This document shows, piece by piece, positions 11,016-21,425 of a DNA stretch of 64,000 nucleotides; within the stretch, counting starts at the first letter, position 1, and each line of letters starts with the position of its first letter. Source of the DNA: Podocnemis expansa (lineage: Eukaryota; Chordata; Testudines; Podocnemididae). The notes below the pieces were generated by a model. The model was not told where the DNA came from. It did no database searches and was given only the letters and a program-made list of their open reading frames with translations. Location of the stretch: assembly GCA_007922195.1 (NCBI GenBank), contig ML681991.1, positions 43,044,905-43,108,904 on the forward strand. The letters are read 5' to 3'. Position numbers and translations under genes: made by a program.

Positions 11016-12574
11016 TGCACTCAAGTAGAAGGGATCTGGACTTGTGACCAACACACAACGCATATCACTTTCTGCTGCCCCAGAAGCAGCTGCACTGAGG
11101 GACCACTGATGTTCCCAAGCATAACCCCATATCCAGGGACAGTGACCCCAGTGTCTTCCCTCTCATCCAGCTGTGCAGGGGGGCCAGGAGCTCCCTCCGT
11201 CTAGTGCTATGCTTGATCCACAGTGGGTCAGCCCTTCGGCAGGTCCCTGGTTCAACACTGCGGTTGGTTCTGGTGCCCATGGAATCCTGGCTCTAGCAGC
11301 TTGGGGTATCCACTCCAGCTCCAGCCCCCGTTCTGTGTTTGGCCTGGGAAGCCTAGCTGATGGCCTGAGGATCACACCGCACACCGCACCCAAAGGCCAC
11401 ATAAAGTTCGTTTGAAATGAAAACCCAGTTTTATTGATGTTTTTCCACTGGTGTGGCCCCATGAGACTAGACTCCCACCTCATGCCTTCGCCTTCCAAGC
11501 AGCTAGGAGCTGGGCAGGGAGCCCAGGCACCTGGGGAACAGGAGGGGCTGCTGGGATCTTATTCACTTAACTGTTTTTCCAAAGAGCCAGTCTGCCAGCA
11601 GATCTGGTTGGAGTTCTGCACCAGCCTCCCTGCTCTGCTCCCTCTGCCCCATGCGCACTGGCTGGGTCCGAAACAACTGGCCGATTCCATCCCTGCTTCA
11701 ACAGGCAGCTCTTTCAGGCTCCCTGCCACGTGGCCAAGCAAATGAGCTGCCAGACCTGCTTGGTTGCGTCACTGATACCTGCATGTTAGGAGCCATGGAG
11801 TTCTCAGGGCAGGAAAAGGTGCTTGGGTTAGCAATGGGAACCTGAGGAACATCTGCAGGCTGCAGCACATCGCCCACCCTCAGAGTCCTACCTGCTTAGA
11901 GAGTCGCCTAGGCAGGTGATCCCCACATTATGGATGGGGATGAGTGAGAGACAGAGTGGAGACATGGCAGAGTTTGGGCTGGAACGCAGAATTCCCAAGT
12001 GCAGGTGGCAAAGGTTCCAGGCTGTTTTTATTCTGGCCAAACAGCTCATCTGCTCCCAGCATGTGTCTTCATTCGGGGTGCCAGCCCAGCCTGTTGCAAT
12101 CCAAAGCAAGAGTACTGCTCATCTGGGCGGGCTGTCATGTCCAGTAGCGCCCACAGTGAAGGGTACTTGGGGGCAGAAGGTGTTGAGCTCTCTGCTGAAA
12201 CAGGCCATATTGAAGCAGAGGGGGCATCATGTAACACTCCCGTACCCCCCCATCCAGCAGCCTGCCAGAGCCCTCCCTGCACACTGTGCAATATCTCCTG
12301 TTTTGCTCGACTTGACAGCCCAGGGCAGGTACAGCACCCCAGCACTGCCCTCTGTCCCTATGCTCCACTCTGGCCTAGTGGGGAGGGAAACTCAGTCCCT
12401 GGGGCCTATTCAGCCACCTCAGCCAGGTTGGGCAGCAGAGGGACTAGTTGTGAGTTCAGTTAAGAGGATCCCTGTTTCCCTTCTCAGTTGAACTTAAGCA
12501 CTTAGAAACTGGAGACATGATGAGTAACAAAGAAAGGGAGAGATGAGCCCTGGTCATGTCAATTCCTGAGTGCT
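11016..12574. other. No gene seen
   Basis: GC-rich sequence with long incidental frames on both strands (largest 11916-12491 +). A possible decayed antisense MIR lies at 11897-11995 (GATGGGGATGAGTGAGAGACAG). No splice-bounded exon could be supported. Confidence 0.5.
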
Positions 12575-12680
12575 TTCCAAAGGTGGCTTTTATTATCCCC
12601 AGGATATTGATGAGGAAACTGAGGCACATAGAGTCAGGGTCAGGAACAAAGCCTGCCTTCCAGCTCAGTGCTTGAGTCAT
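12575..12680 (-). repeat. MIR-type SINE, antisense
   Basis: Reverse MIR signature: TTTTATTATCCCCAGG, GAGGAAACTGAGGCACATAG, then a decayed head to about 12680. Confidence 0.75.
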
Positions 12681-13899
12681 TTTGCCTCTTCACCTCCACT
12701 GTCCACACCTCTCTCATGGAGCAATGCCACTAAGGGCTCATGGCTGGAAGTCTAGATGCTCCATGCCTTGATGCAGAGCAGAGCTGGGAAGGAACAGAGG
12801 AGAAATTCCTGCCTCCCTGCAGGGTTTTGCTGATTTATACAGTAAATTACAGAGAAAATTGCTTTAAATTGCTGGAACTCTCCCCCGTCGCTGCCACTGC
12901 TGTGCTCAGCCATGCACAGGGCTTGATAATGGGCTGGAAACCTCTGTTCCTGCGCATTATAGCAGCAGGACATTATTCTCTGGACCCTCCTGCTCCCTCT
13001 GCTGTTGGAGCGTTTGACATTTACACACTTGCCGAATGGAGCAGGAGGGCAGACACAAGTGGAGGGAGGCTGGATGTGCCAGATGCTGATCCTGGAATAA
13101 ATGCCATGGCCATGGTGAGCTGAGCTCCAGGCAGGTCCTTATGCTGTATCTACCGCATGTGGTGTGCCAGGGAAAGTGAGCCAGAAGTGGTGGTCGGGTA
13201 GAACCTGCAAGGCAACTCATTAGTGCCCCACGTGGAGGGGCAGATTGTCCAGTGAGATGCCAGTCCCACAGCTGTCACCCCAACCAAACTGTGCCCCAGA
13301 ACTTCATGTTCCTGCTAAACTGGGAAGCGGCAGGGCTGGGATCTCCTGCTGCCCCACAGGCACAGGGCTAGAGTAGCCATGTTTTGGAGGGCACTAGGAA
13401 GTCTGAGATATTGGGTGTAAGGTGGTTGGATTCAGGCTGTATAACACAGTGTAGATGCTGGGGCCCAGGTTGAGACCCAAGTTCCTAGCCTGAGATTACA
13501 AAGGGGTGTAGCTGCTCAGTCCTAGGGTACCAAGGGAGGGTCTGCCAGCTCCAGTTTCACTAATCCAGGATTTGCATTACAGTGTAGACAGGTGCATGCA
13601 TTCCTGCTGCCTTGCCTCCAGCCGCTGCAATGGCCTCTGCCCTGGCTGCAGGACAAGGCTTAGGAGACAGAGAGGCAGAGGCCTGGCAGCTGGGAATATT
13701 GGAGGAGACTGGGTTGGGCCCAGCTTCCTGCCATAGATTGGGGTTTCAGAGGTCAGGCTCTAGCCCCAGCTCCAAGCCCCCAGCATGTCCTCTTCCCTTC
13801 TCCTTTCAGATCAAATGCAACCAAAACAGAGCATCAGCATCAACATAGCAGCCATGAGCTGATGTAAACAGCACACCCCAGGAGAGCCAACAAGGCAGG
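12681..13899. other. No gene seen; possible conserved noncoding patch
   Basis: No gene or assignable repeat. The stretch at about 12825-13030 is AT-richer than its surroundings and retains several CpGs. A forkhead/FOXO-type TGTAAACA is at 13863-13870, and mammalian TSC22D3 is a FoxO target, but whether this site acts is unknown. Confidence 0.4.
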
Positions 13900-16320
13900 A
13901 GAAATGGGTTGGACCCTGCAGATTAGTGAAGGTTTCTGGGCATCTGATGGCAATTCCCGTCTCTGAACCCTAGGGGCCTCTGGTCACATGACCCCCCTGG
14001 AGTCCCTGAACATCTCAGGTGGAGGTAGATCAGCTGTTTGCTCATCATTGGGTTATTTACCAGCACAGGAAGGCTCCCTGGCTGTCTCAGGAGGTCAGAG
14101 TCCTTCTTGGCTTGGTTTCACTATGTGTGTTCCTGCTGAAGGGCTGGTCCTCAGGGGTGTCTGTGGCACACCCTGCGATTTGTGCCATACAGGAGCTCAG
14201 TTAAGGTGATCACGAGGGTCTGCTCTGGCCCTACGATCAAGGTGACCTTGAGGCTGATGGTCCTGCTGGTCCATGGGCCAGTGGCCAGTCCCTGTGCCTC
14301 AAATCTACATGCCTCCGGCTGGCATTCTTGCCTTGGAATTTCTTCTCTTCTGGCTTCTTGTCATACAGCTCCATGGTAACCGGTGTCATTGTTAAACCAT
14401 TTGACTGTGCGTGGTCGGGGCTTACTAGGAGTGGGCTTGAACTGCTGTAGCAAAAAGAATCTCTGTGACTGACAGCCCTTCTCTGTTACAATTTACCATT
14501 TACATGGCGATTTGATGAAAACATCCCTGAAGAGAAGTCCTCTGGTAAGTGGCAGTTGTTCCAGTTTAACTTGCCTCGATCTGCAATCGGCTTGGCACCC
14601 CAGCTCATCGGGAACTCTGCTTGTTTTCACTGGCTCCCTTGCATTTGGCTTCCTGCCTTGCATACGGATTTCACACTTGGACACTGGGCCAGCACAGGGC
14701 GTCTTGGGCTCTGTTCTTCCATTTCCCAAAGAGATGTCATGAACTGTGCGGAGCAATTCCACGGGCTAGTTGGACAGAACTCCCTCATGTCCAGCCATGT
14801 CCTTCGGATAGTCCGAGGAAGATTCAATGGCTGCAGGCATTCTGCTGCCCACCCATCCAGAATAGCTCTCTCAAGCTTCTCCTAAGGATTCGATCATTTT
14901 GTGTTGCTTTTTGGAGCACGTCATATTTTGCTTGGAAAACAGATAGCAGTTGAGTCAGATGGTTTACTTGAAGCCAGCATTTCTAGATGCACATGAAAGT
15001 ATGTCACTAGGAGACGCTCCTTACCAGGCCGGTATTTCATGCTTGGTGCTGAATTTTCACAAAGGTTTCAGTGTCCTGGTTTCTAAAGGTTTAGGGGCTT
15101 GTGGGTTCTCCGACTCCACGCCAGTGCCTCCTAGTATTCCAGCTTGACACTGCTGGCAAGACTTGCCTTATTTTCCCGTCACCCAGGTATAGACAGGTAC
15201 AAAATAGACCAGATAAGCACTACCACACCCCTTCAGGATCTCACGCATTGATAACAAAAATGAATATAAGCCAAGGCTGACCTTGTTCAGACACCGCTGG
15301 GAAATGCACCAGCTATGGAGCAACCCAGCTACTTCCTTGGTCCTTTAGGCATGGGGTACTTCAGGCTGAACCCTGTTTTTGGAGCCAGGACACTTAGGCT
15401 GCTCTACTTCCTTCCTCCTGCAGAACAGCCTCTGGTTTCCTTTTTTCAGGATATTGCTGTTCCCTTCATCTGGCAAACAGTCGCAGGATTCACCTCCCGT
15501 TCCTTCCCTTGGGCTACACCTGGGACCAGTCTCACTCCAAAGTTGCACCCACGAGCCTCTTCTCCTGTGAATCCTTCCTGACTGAGCATCAGCAGTGTGT
15601 GTAGGAGGCATGCTTCTTTTGGAACCATTACCTCGGGGGATTATCAGAAGGCTGGCCTGGACAGCTAGGCCCTGATTCCCCTTGGAGTGGACCCTTGCAC
15701 CATCTGTTTCTACCTTAAGTCATTTCTGATCATGACCAGATTAAACCCAGAGCCAGTCACAACCTCATCCAGGTGTATTTTATCAGCTTTGGAAGCCCCT
15801 GTCACTTGCCAGCCCCAGCACACAGAATGTCGCCTCCTTTGGTTTCCCTGCAAACCTGGTGCTTCCAGGAACATCCAGGACCGCAGCCACCTCCTGCCCT
15901 TCCCTGCCAGGACCCATCCCAGGGTGACCAAGGATCATTTCCTCCAGACATCATATAATGAGGTGCTGAGCTGGGTGAGCCCCAGGAATGCTGGGGAGGA
16001 ATTGATCGTGAGCTCCTGGCTCCAGGTCCTGATATAGGACAGGGTCACATGGCAGAGGACAGGCACGGAGCAAAGCCCACCTGTGCCATCAAGGTGATAA
16101 AGAGATGTGTGAATAGGAGGCCAGACGATCTCTTCTGCTGTCCCTGCCATGATGTGCCTGTACGGCTGGGACCTGCCTGGACATTCCTGGGACCGAGGTC
16201 CAAGGACTAGATCCAAGCAGGCCCAGGTTTAGGGGGCCAGTGGGGTTTAGTATACAGGGATGGAATTAGCACCCACAGTTGACTGAATGGCCTGGTAATG
16301 CATTACTATGTGGAGTCCAT
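13900..16320. other. Unassigned block, possibly a decayed gene or retroelement
   Basis: This 2.4-kb stretch differs from its flanks: lower CpG, fewer homopolymers and several medium-length frames on each strand (for example 14493-14762 -, 15345-15611 -, 15687-16037 +). I compared the translations with retroviral gag/pol, LINE, Penelope and common processed-gene families by eye and found no motif that holds. It may be a degenerate pseudogene or an old transposon, or unique sequence. No function is proposed. Confidence 0.3.
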
Positions 16321-16330
16321 TTAAGAGGGA

Positions 16331-16720
16331 CAGAGTGGTCTAGTGGTAAGAGCAGAAGTCTAGGAGGAAGGACTTAGCTCCACAAGTTGAGTGGGATCTA
16401 GTGGTTAGAGCAGAGACCTGCAAGTCAGGCCTCCTGGATTCTTCTCTCAGCTCTAGGAGGGGTTTATGGCTGGGTGATGAGAGAAGGAGTTGACCTAAGA
16501 GATCTGGCTTCTGTTTCCTGTTCTGGGAGGCTGTGTTTGCCATTGGTTAGAGGATGGCACTCAGACTCTGTTCTCTCTGCTGCTGGCTTCCTGTATGTAA
16601 GTTGCTACCCACTTCTGTGCCTCAGTTTTCCCCATCTCTGATTAGGGAGTATGATTCTAGCTGCACTGTGACCCGTGCATAGGAGGTGCTGAGTGAGTAC
16701 CAGGAGCTATAGTGATTAAT
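16331..16720 (+). repeat. MIR-type SINE with tandemly repeated heads
   Basis: At least three head units recur: GTGGTCTAGTGGTAAGAGCA (16333), GATCTAGTGGTTAGAGCAGA (16394) and CCATTGGTTAGAGGATGGC (16540). They are separated by CTGTTCTGGGAGG-type linkers. The array ends in a MIR core (TGTGCCTCAGTTTTCCCCAT, about 16617) and a decayed tail (GTGCTGAGTGAGTACCAGG). Confidence 0.7.
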
Positions 16721-18008
16721 TCATCCCAGGTCAGTGCGAAGCTCCCCAGGGAGGAAGAGGGATCAGGGAGAGAGGTCCAGCAGCCTCAGCCAGCCCTCCA
16801 CAAATCTGCCTCCTGCCTGCACCATGACCAGCTTCTGGGTGTCTGTGGCTCAGCTTGTTCAGCTGCAGGGACCTGGGCTTGAAGCCTCATTGCTCCTCTC
16901 TGGCCACCTCTGCAGCATGTGTTCATCTAGGCGCAGGGCAGCCTCTCTCCACTTGTCGAGATGGGGGTAGCAGGAGCACAGATGCTGGGAATAATTCCTA
17001 GCTCTCCGGCTGTGGTGCCCCAAGGCTAATACCTGCCCTGGGCCATGGCAGGCCAGGCGCTCTCTCTTGGAAGCTGTGCCAGGAGGTACCAGGAATCAAG
17101 TCAGTGGCTGCTGCAGGAAGGGGAGATTGGGACAGGGTGGTCTGTCGCCATATAGTCTGCTGCCTGTCCAAGCCGTTTCAGGAATGGAGGAGTGCTGCTG
17201 GAGGATAGCCTGGCCCCCACACTGTAGACAGCCCTATGCTGGTACTGGGCCCCAGCTCAGCTGGCCTGAGAGGTGGCCTTATCATCTCATCATCTCCCAT
17301 GGGATGCAGACTGATTCGGGGTGGGGGCAGCCGCATAGAGAGTAGAGTCAGGGGCCGTATGAGCATGGCATTGGCTGCTGCTCTGACCGCGTGGTAGGTG
17401 GTGGGGGCAGTGCTAGGGGGCCTGCCTGCTGTCTGGCCTCAGGGGAACTGCATCAGTGAGGTGGCAGAGCCATGGGGCAGCCTGGGGCCAGCTCACTGGG
17501 CCTTGGGTGCTGGAATGGCAGTGGGGCTAGTGACAAGGGGACATCCATGTCTCTTTGGAGTGGCAACATCAAGCCTAGCCTCTGGCCTTTCCCAGAACTG
17601 ACAGCTTTTTGGCCCAGCTGCAGGGGCCACACCCCTCAATCACAGTGTGGTCTCCCCGGCCCACTCCCAAGCAGGGCCCTAGGTCAGCACCCACGCCCCT
17701 GCCCTCTGCCCTCACCCCCATAGCTGCCCCACCCTCTGCAATCCAAACAGTGGCCTGACCCAGCCCAGCTAAGCAGCCTGCACTCACAGATAAAGAGCCC
17801 CGATGTCCAAGAGGCACAGGGGTCCCCTTCACGCAAGGGAGATAGCACCCGGTTTCCCCAACATGGCCCCACACAGCCGCTTATCTCCCCGGGGAGCCAG
17901 CAGCACCCACCTCTGCCCCATGAGCGTCTCCTGGGGCAGGAGCTGGGCTGCAGCACTGGTGGTGTGGACAGTGCGGATCCCGGGAGCTGGGACTGCCTTT
18001 CCTTCTCC
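16721..18008. other. No gene seen
   Basis: GC-rich, stop-poor sequence with overlapping frames on both strands (17575-17874 -, 17684-18016 -). No repeat or domain recognised. Confidence 0.5.
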
Positions 18009-18155
18009 CAAAACAAACAAGGAGTCTTGTAGCACTTTTAAAGAGCAACAACTTTATTTATCGCATGTGCTTTGCAGTAAATAAGTGTGTTGGTCTTTAT
18101 AAGTTCCACAAGACTCCTTGTTTGTTTTGCTGAATCAGACTGACACTAGACTTTC
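18009..18155. mobile_element. Penelope-like element, head-to-head inverted tails
   Basis: Outer arms of 22 bp are perfectly inverted (18009-18030 and 18108-18129, AAACAAACAAGGAGTCTTG). Inner parts are inverted imperfectly over about 55 bp, sharing TTTATTTA and the ACTTTTAAAGA segment. The right side continues GCTGAATCAGACTGACACTAG. Flanks CTTTCCTTCTCCC and CTTTCCCCTTCCC look like a decayed 13-bp TSD. The tail sequence is the one that follows the GIY-YIG frame at 49.9 kb. Confidence 0.75.
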
Positions 18156-19695
18156 CCCTTCCCAGTAACCACTAGTGTGGGGTGCAGCTGCTCACACTGG
18201 CTGGCAGCTGTAGCTTATTAATAGAAGGCAGGCCCTGGCTGCCTGGGTGTCTGCAGCCCCTGGCACCATGGGGCCTACCCTTGGCACAGCAGCAGTGTAA
18301 ACTCTCCTGTATCAGTACTGGCTCCTGTGCCATGGTTGGTGCCTGGTGCAATAGGAACGACGTGGGGCCAGCTTCCCACTGCAGACAGCCATTGCTGCTG
18401 GCCCTCACCAGCTGCCTTTTGGGCAGGGAGGCCAAGACCTGAGTCCCCATGCTGAGCCCCATAGGGTCCCTCCATGCAGGGCTGAGGAGGGGACATGGGC
18501 TGCAGGCAGGGAAAGGGGTGCTTTTCTGGTGCTGTCTGTACCTGCTACAGGGATAGAAGGAGGCCTGCAGGCCCAAGAGCTGCAAAAGGGCACAGGGCAT
18601 CCCAATCCCAGTTAGTGGGGCTGTGCGCGTGTGAGCATACCTGCAAGCATTTTTTTGTGTGTGCACGTCTGTGTGCACCTGTGTGGGTTTGATGCTGAAA
18701 AGCATAAGCCTATTAAAAGACATTCTCTGTTGCCACAGAGAAATGAGCCCAGGGCTGGCAGTCAGGGTGCCTGCATTCTAACCCCAGCGCTACCACTCAC
18801 TCAGTGTATGACCTCTCTGCCTTAATTTCCCCTCTGTAAAGCAGGGGTAAGGCTACTGAGGTAACATGGTCTGGTGCCAGAGACAGCACAGAGTGTGCTG
18901 TGTTCTGAATTCCTTTCCTTATGCCACTACTTGAACCTTATTTGTGGTGCAATAATTTCTTTGCCCCGGGCGGTGCCCTGGCTCCAGAGAGCAGAAAAGG
19001 GAGCTCATGCAGCGCTGTGGAGGAGTGAACAAAGACACCTTAGTATGCAAATGTCTGAGCCAAAAGCGGACCCGTTTCCCAGCGAATGCTGGGCAGGAAC
19101 ATCCAGCAGAGGCTGTCTAGTGAGAGGCTGTGTATTTTGGAGCAGTGGGCCCATGCCATGCTTGGCATCTCCCAGGAAGCTGAGTGCAGTCAGCCCGTTA
19201 CTGGGGGAGGGGAGCAAGGGACTCTCAAAGACACAGGGGTGTGGCGTGTGTTGTAAAAACACCCCTCTCCAGGGACAGCTCCAGTTGGGGCATGACAGTG
19301 CAAGGAGTGCTCAACGCTACCGAGAAACTGTATCAATATCATTCCACATGGCTGAGCCCATAACTTTACTTCTTCAGTCCTACGATCTACCACCAGCTGC
19401 CTCGTGGGTTGCAGCAGCAGTAGTAGGCCGCTTACCCTCTGTTGTAGGCCCAGCCCACAAGATGGCAGCTTCTGCTTTCTGTCACAGTCCCACCAAGCCA
19501 GGATGCCACAGAGACCCCATTACCTTGCTGACCCTCCTCTAGTGCTAGTGCTGCTGACAGAGGGTCTCTGGGCTCAGTAGCCTTGCACACTGCAGCTCAC
19601 TGTGATGCAAGTGCCTGTTTGGAAGAGGAGGGATCCCATCTTTTCTCTGGCTTTTGTGGTGCTCACCTGGCCTGCCAGTGTATGCAGTTTGGAGA
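18156..19695. other. No gene seen outside the MIR copy
   Basis: The frame 18874-19542 (222 codons, +) begins in MIR sequence and has no domain, so I do not call it a gene. A GT-rich patch occurs at 18620-18690. Confidence 0.5.
18735..18865 (+). repeat. MIR-type SINE
   Basis: Contains CAGGGCTGGCAGTCAGGGTG, CCAGCGCTACCACTCACTC, GACCTCTCTGCCTTAATTTC and CCCTCTGTAAAGCAGGGGTA, the MIR head-to-core order. The 3' third is decayed. Confidence 0.75.
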
Positions 19696-19703
19696 CTCTT
19701 GAG

Positions 19704-19890
19704 CAGGCGTCACCAGACTGTGGCTTGGGAGCCACAGGTGGCTCTTAAATGAAAAAGTGTGGCTCATGGAAGAACGTCAGCAAATCAATTTAGTAGGTAA
19801 AAGTATATGGCCATATGCCTCAGTGCGGCTCTTGAAGATTTAATAATCAACTTGTGTGGCTCTTGCGTTCCATAAGTTTGGCCACTCCTG
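19704..19890. mobile_element. hAT-type element (family B)
   Basis: The interior GTGGCTTGGGAGCCACAGG, AAAAAGTGTGGCTC, GAACGTCAGCAAATCAATTT and AAGTTTGGCCACTCCTG is shared base for base over long stretches with the copy at 61721-61907. The ends are of the CAGGGGTGGCCAAAC type, here partly decayed. Flanks CTCTTGAG / CCTTGAG suggest a decayed TSD. Confidence 0.78.
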
Positions 19891-20041
19891 CCTTGAGGAA
19901 GCCACCTCTTAACATGATTGCTACCAAGGCTACCGTCCGTATAGTGCCTGTGGTGTTGTCTTGCGTAGCTCGGGGCCTCCTGGCACCAAAACTGCCGCAC
20001 ACACGTGCCTGCAGCTAGTGTTGCTGCTGGAAGCAATAGAC

Positions 20042-20357
20042 TAGGGGTCTGCAACTTGCAGCTCTGGAGCTGCATGTGGCTCTGTGGCTGCCCCCTTGCG
20101 GCTCCAGGCTCTAGGCCTCCCCTGACATGGGAGGACCCTGCAGGTGGCTTGTATCAAGCTCTGGACTCGCCCCTGCAGGGGCCTGCTTCTGGTGCCAGGT
20201 GCCCCCCTCCTTGCCAGAGGACCCTGCGGCGGGCACCCTGGCCCAGCTCCCCCAGTCCCACACTGGGAGGCTACACCCACTGCGGCTCTGAAAACACTTG
20301 GCTATTGAAAGAATTTTTAAAAATGGCTCCTCTTGTCTTTTGGGTTTCCATCCCCTG
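20042..20357. mobile_element. hAT-type element (family C), GC-rich interior
   Basis: Left end TAGGGGTCTGCAACTTG and right end GGGTTTCCATCCCCTG form degenerate inverted ends. The 8-bp flanks CAATAGAC (20034-20041) and CAATAGGT (20358-20365) agree at 6/8. The interior is GC-rich and includes CTGCGGCTCTGAAAACACTT. Confidence 0.65.
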
Positions 20358-20361
20358 CAAT

Positions 20362-20445
20362 AGGTCCTGGGTTCAGTTCCCAGGGGGTTGGACTTGATGG
20401 TCTCATGAGGTCCCTTCCAACCCTATGAATCTACTCTATTCTAAA
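20362..20445 (+). mobile_element. SINE 3' half with CR1 tail
   Basis: B-box region TCCTGGGTTCAGTTCCCAGG followed by the CR1-type tail GGTTGGACTTGATGGTCTC, GAGGTCCCTTCCAACCCTAT. Same family as 6722-6840. The A-box head is absent. Confidence 0.78.
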
Positions 20446-20814
20446 ATCAACAACGCTTCTTGCATCCCCTCCCTCTTCCCAAGCCCCATGCTCTGTCTGG
20501 CTCATTTGGGGCCGCGCGTGCGGCCAGCAGCCGCCTGGGGGCGCCCTGAACCCGGCAGCAGGCTGAGGAGCCACCAGAGCTGCAGGCGCTGTTGGAAGCT
20601 GTTGGGCTCGAAAGTCAAAACATGTTTTGGTGATTGCAGCTTATGTAACTCCTGCTAAGAAGCGACCTAGTTCCGAGTCGGTGCGGCGGCTGCAGCCTCT
20701 AAGGCTGCCATTGTTTGGGCCTGAGCAGCCGGGAGCTGTGGGTCTGTGCATGCCCATTTTCACACCCCTTTGGCAGCCCTTGCAGGGCCAGGAGAAACAG
20801 GCTAAAAGCTAACG

Positions 20815-20866
20815 GGGACTCCTGCGGCGCTTGGAAAGGCACGCGTTTATTGCTCGCGTTGGGAGG
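20815..20866 (-). repeat. Possible Penelope tail remnant inside the CpG island
   Basis: GGACTCCTGCGGCGCTTGG, then CACGCGTTTATTGCTCGCG, follows the antisense PLE tail (GGA[GC]TCCTGTGGCACTT...TTTATTTATCGCATG) with about 15 of the first 17 bases matching. CpG is retained where other copies have TpG. Similarity over about 50 bp is by eye only. Confidence 0.4.
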
Positions 20867-21319
20867 TTTAATACCATTTCCTCGGGTGCGCGAAATAGAA
20901 GCTGTAGTTTTGCACGTGAACGTTTCCCCAATGCTGACCAGAGCCGGCTGCACTTTGGCACAGCTTGCCCAAAATCTTGCAAGCTGCAGTCAAATGCAAC
21001 GAAGGCGCCTGTCCTGTGCCATGCTTTTGCAAATGCATCTGGCGGGGACAGAGGTCTGCGTGCTGCTGGCAGCAGCAAAATAAGCTCTTGCCGCGATGCT
21101 TTGCAGGGCAGACATGCTCTCAGCACCCAGCCCTGGCTGCCCTCCACAGCAAGCTGGGGTTGTTGGGGGGGGGGGGCGGCAGAGGGTGCATGCGGAGGGG
21201 CGAGGGGGTGTCTTCCCCCCCCCGGGGCAGGCTGGAGGAAAGTGCTGAGTGTGGCTGTGGCGGGGGAGGGGACGTGGCGCGAGCCGGCAGCCGCCGCCGC
21301 CCCGCAGCCTGACACCATG

Positions 21320-21327
21320 TGACGTAG
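21320..21327 (+). promoter_or_regulatory. CRE-type CREB/ATF site, TGACGTAG
   Basis: TGACGTAG sits 14 bp upstream of the TATA box. It contains the TGACG half site and matches seven of eight bases of the full CRE palindrome. Position and match suggest cAMP/CREB or ATF control, in keeping with mammalian TSC22D3 being cAMP-inducible. Function is inferred from position only. Confidence 0.55.
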
Positions 21328-21340
21328 GCGGGAGCCTCCC

Positions 21341-21347
21341 TATATAA
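21341..21347 (+). promoter_or_regulatory. TATA box of the short TSC22D3 promoter
   Basis: TATATAA lies 79 bp upstream of the start codon. A start site about 26-32 bp downstream falls near 21373, where CCAGTCG resembles an initiator. That gives a 5' UTR of about 50 bases. The surrounding sequence is CpG-dense, so this is a TATA-containing CpG-island promoter, which suits an inducible immediate-early type gene. Confidence 0.85.
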
Positions 21348-21425
21348 GCCGGCGGGGCGCGGAAATAGCCCCAGTCGCTGCCAGCCCCGCCGCGGCGCGT
21401 CTGCTCCCCGCGCCCGCCCCCAGCC

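Noticed and set aside
11916..12491. 191-codon + frame as a gene
   Set aside because: Three other frames of similar length overlap it on both strands; the sequence is simply poor in stops.
18874..19542. 222-codon frame on + strand as a gene
   Set aside because: It starts next to a decayed MIR copy, its translation has no recognisable domain, and no splice sites or promoter support it.
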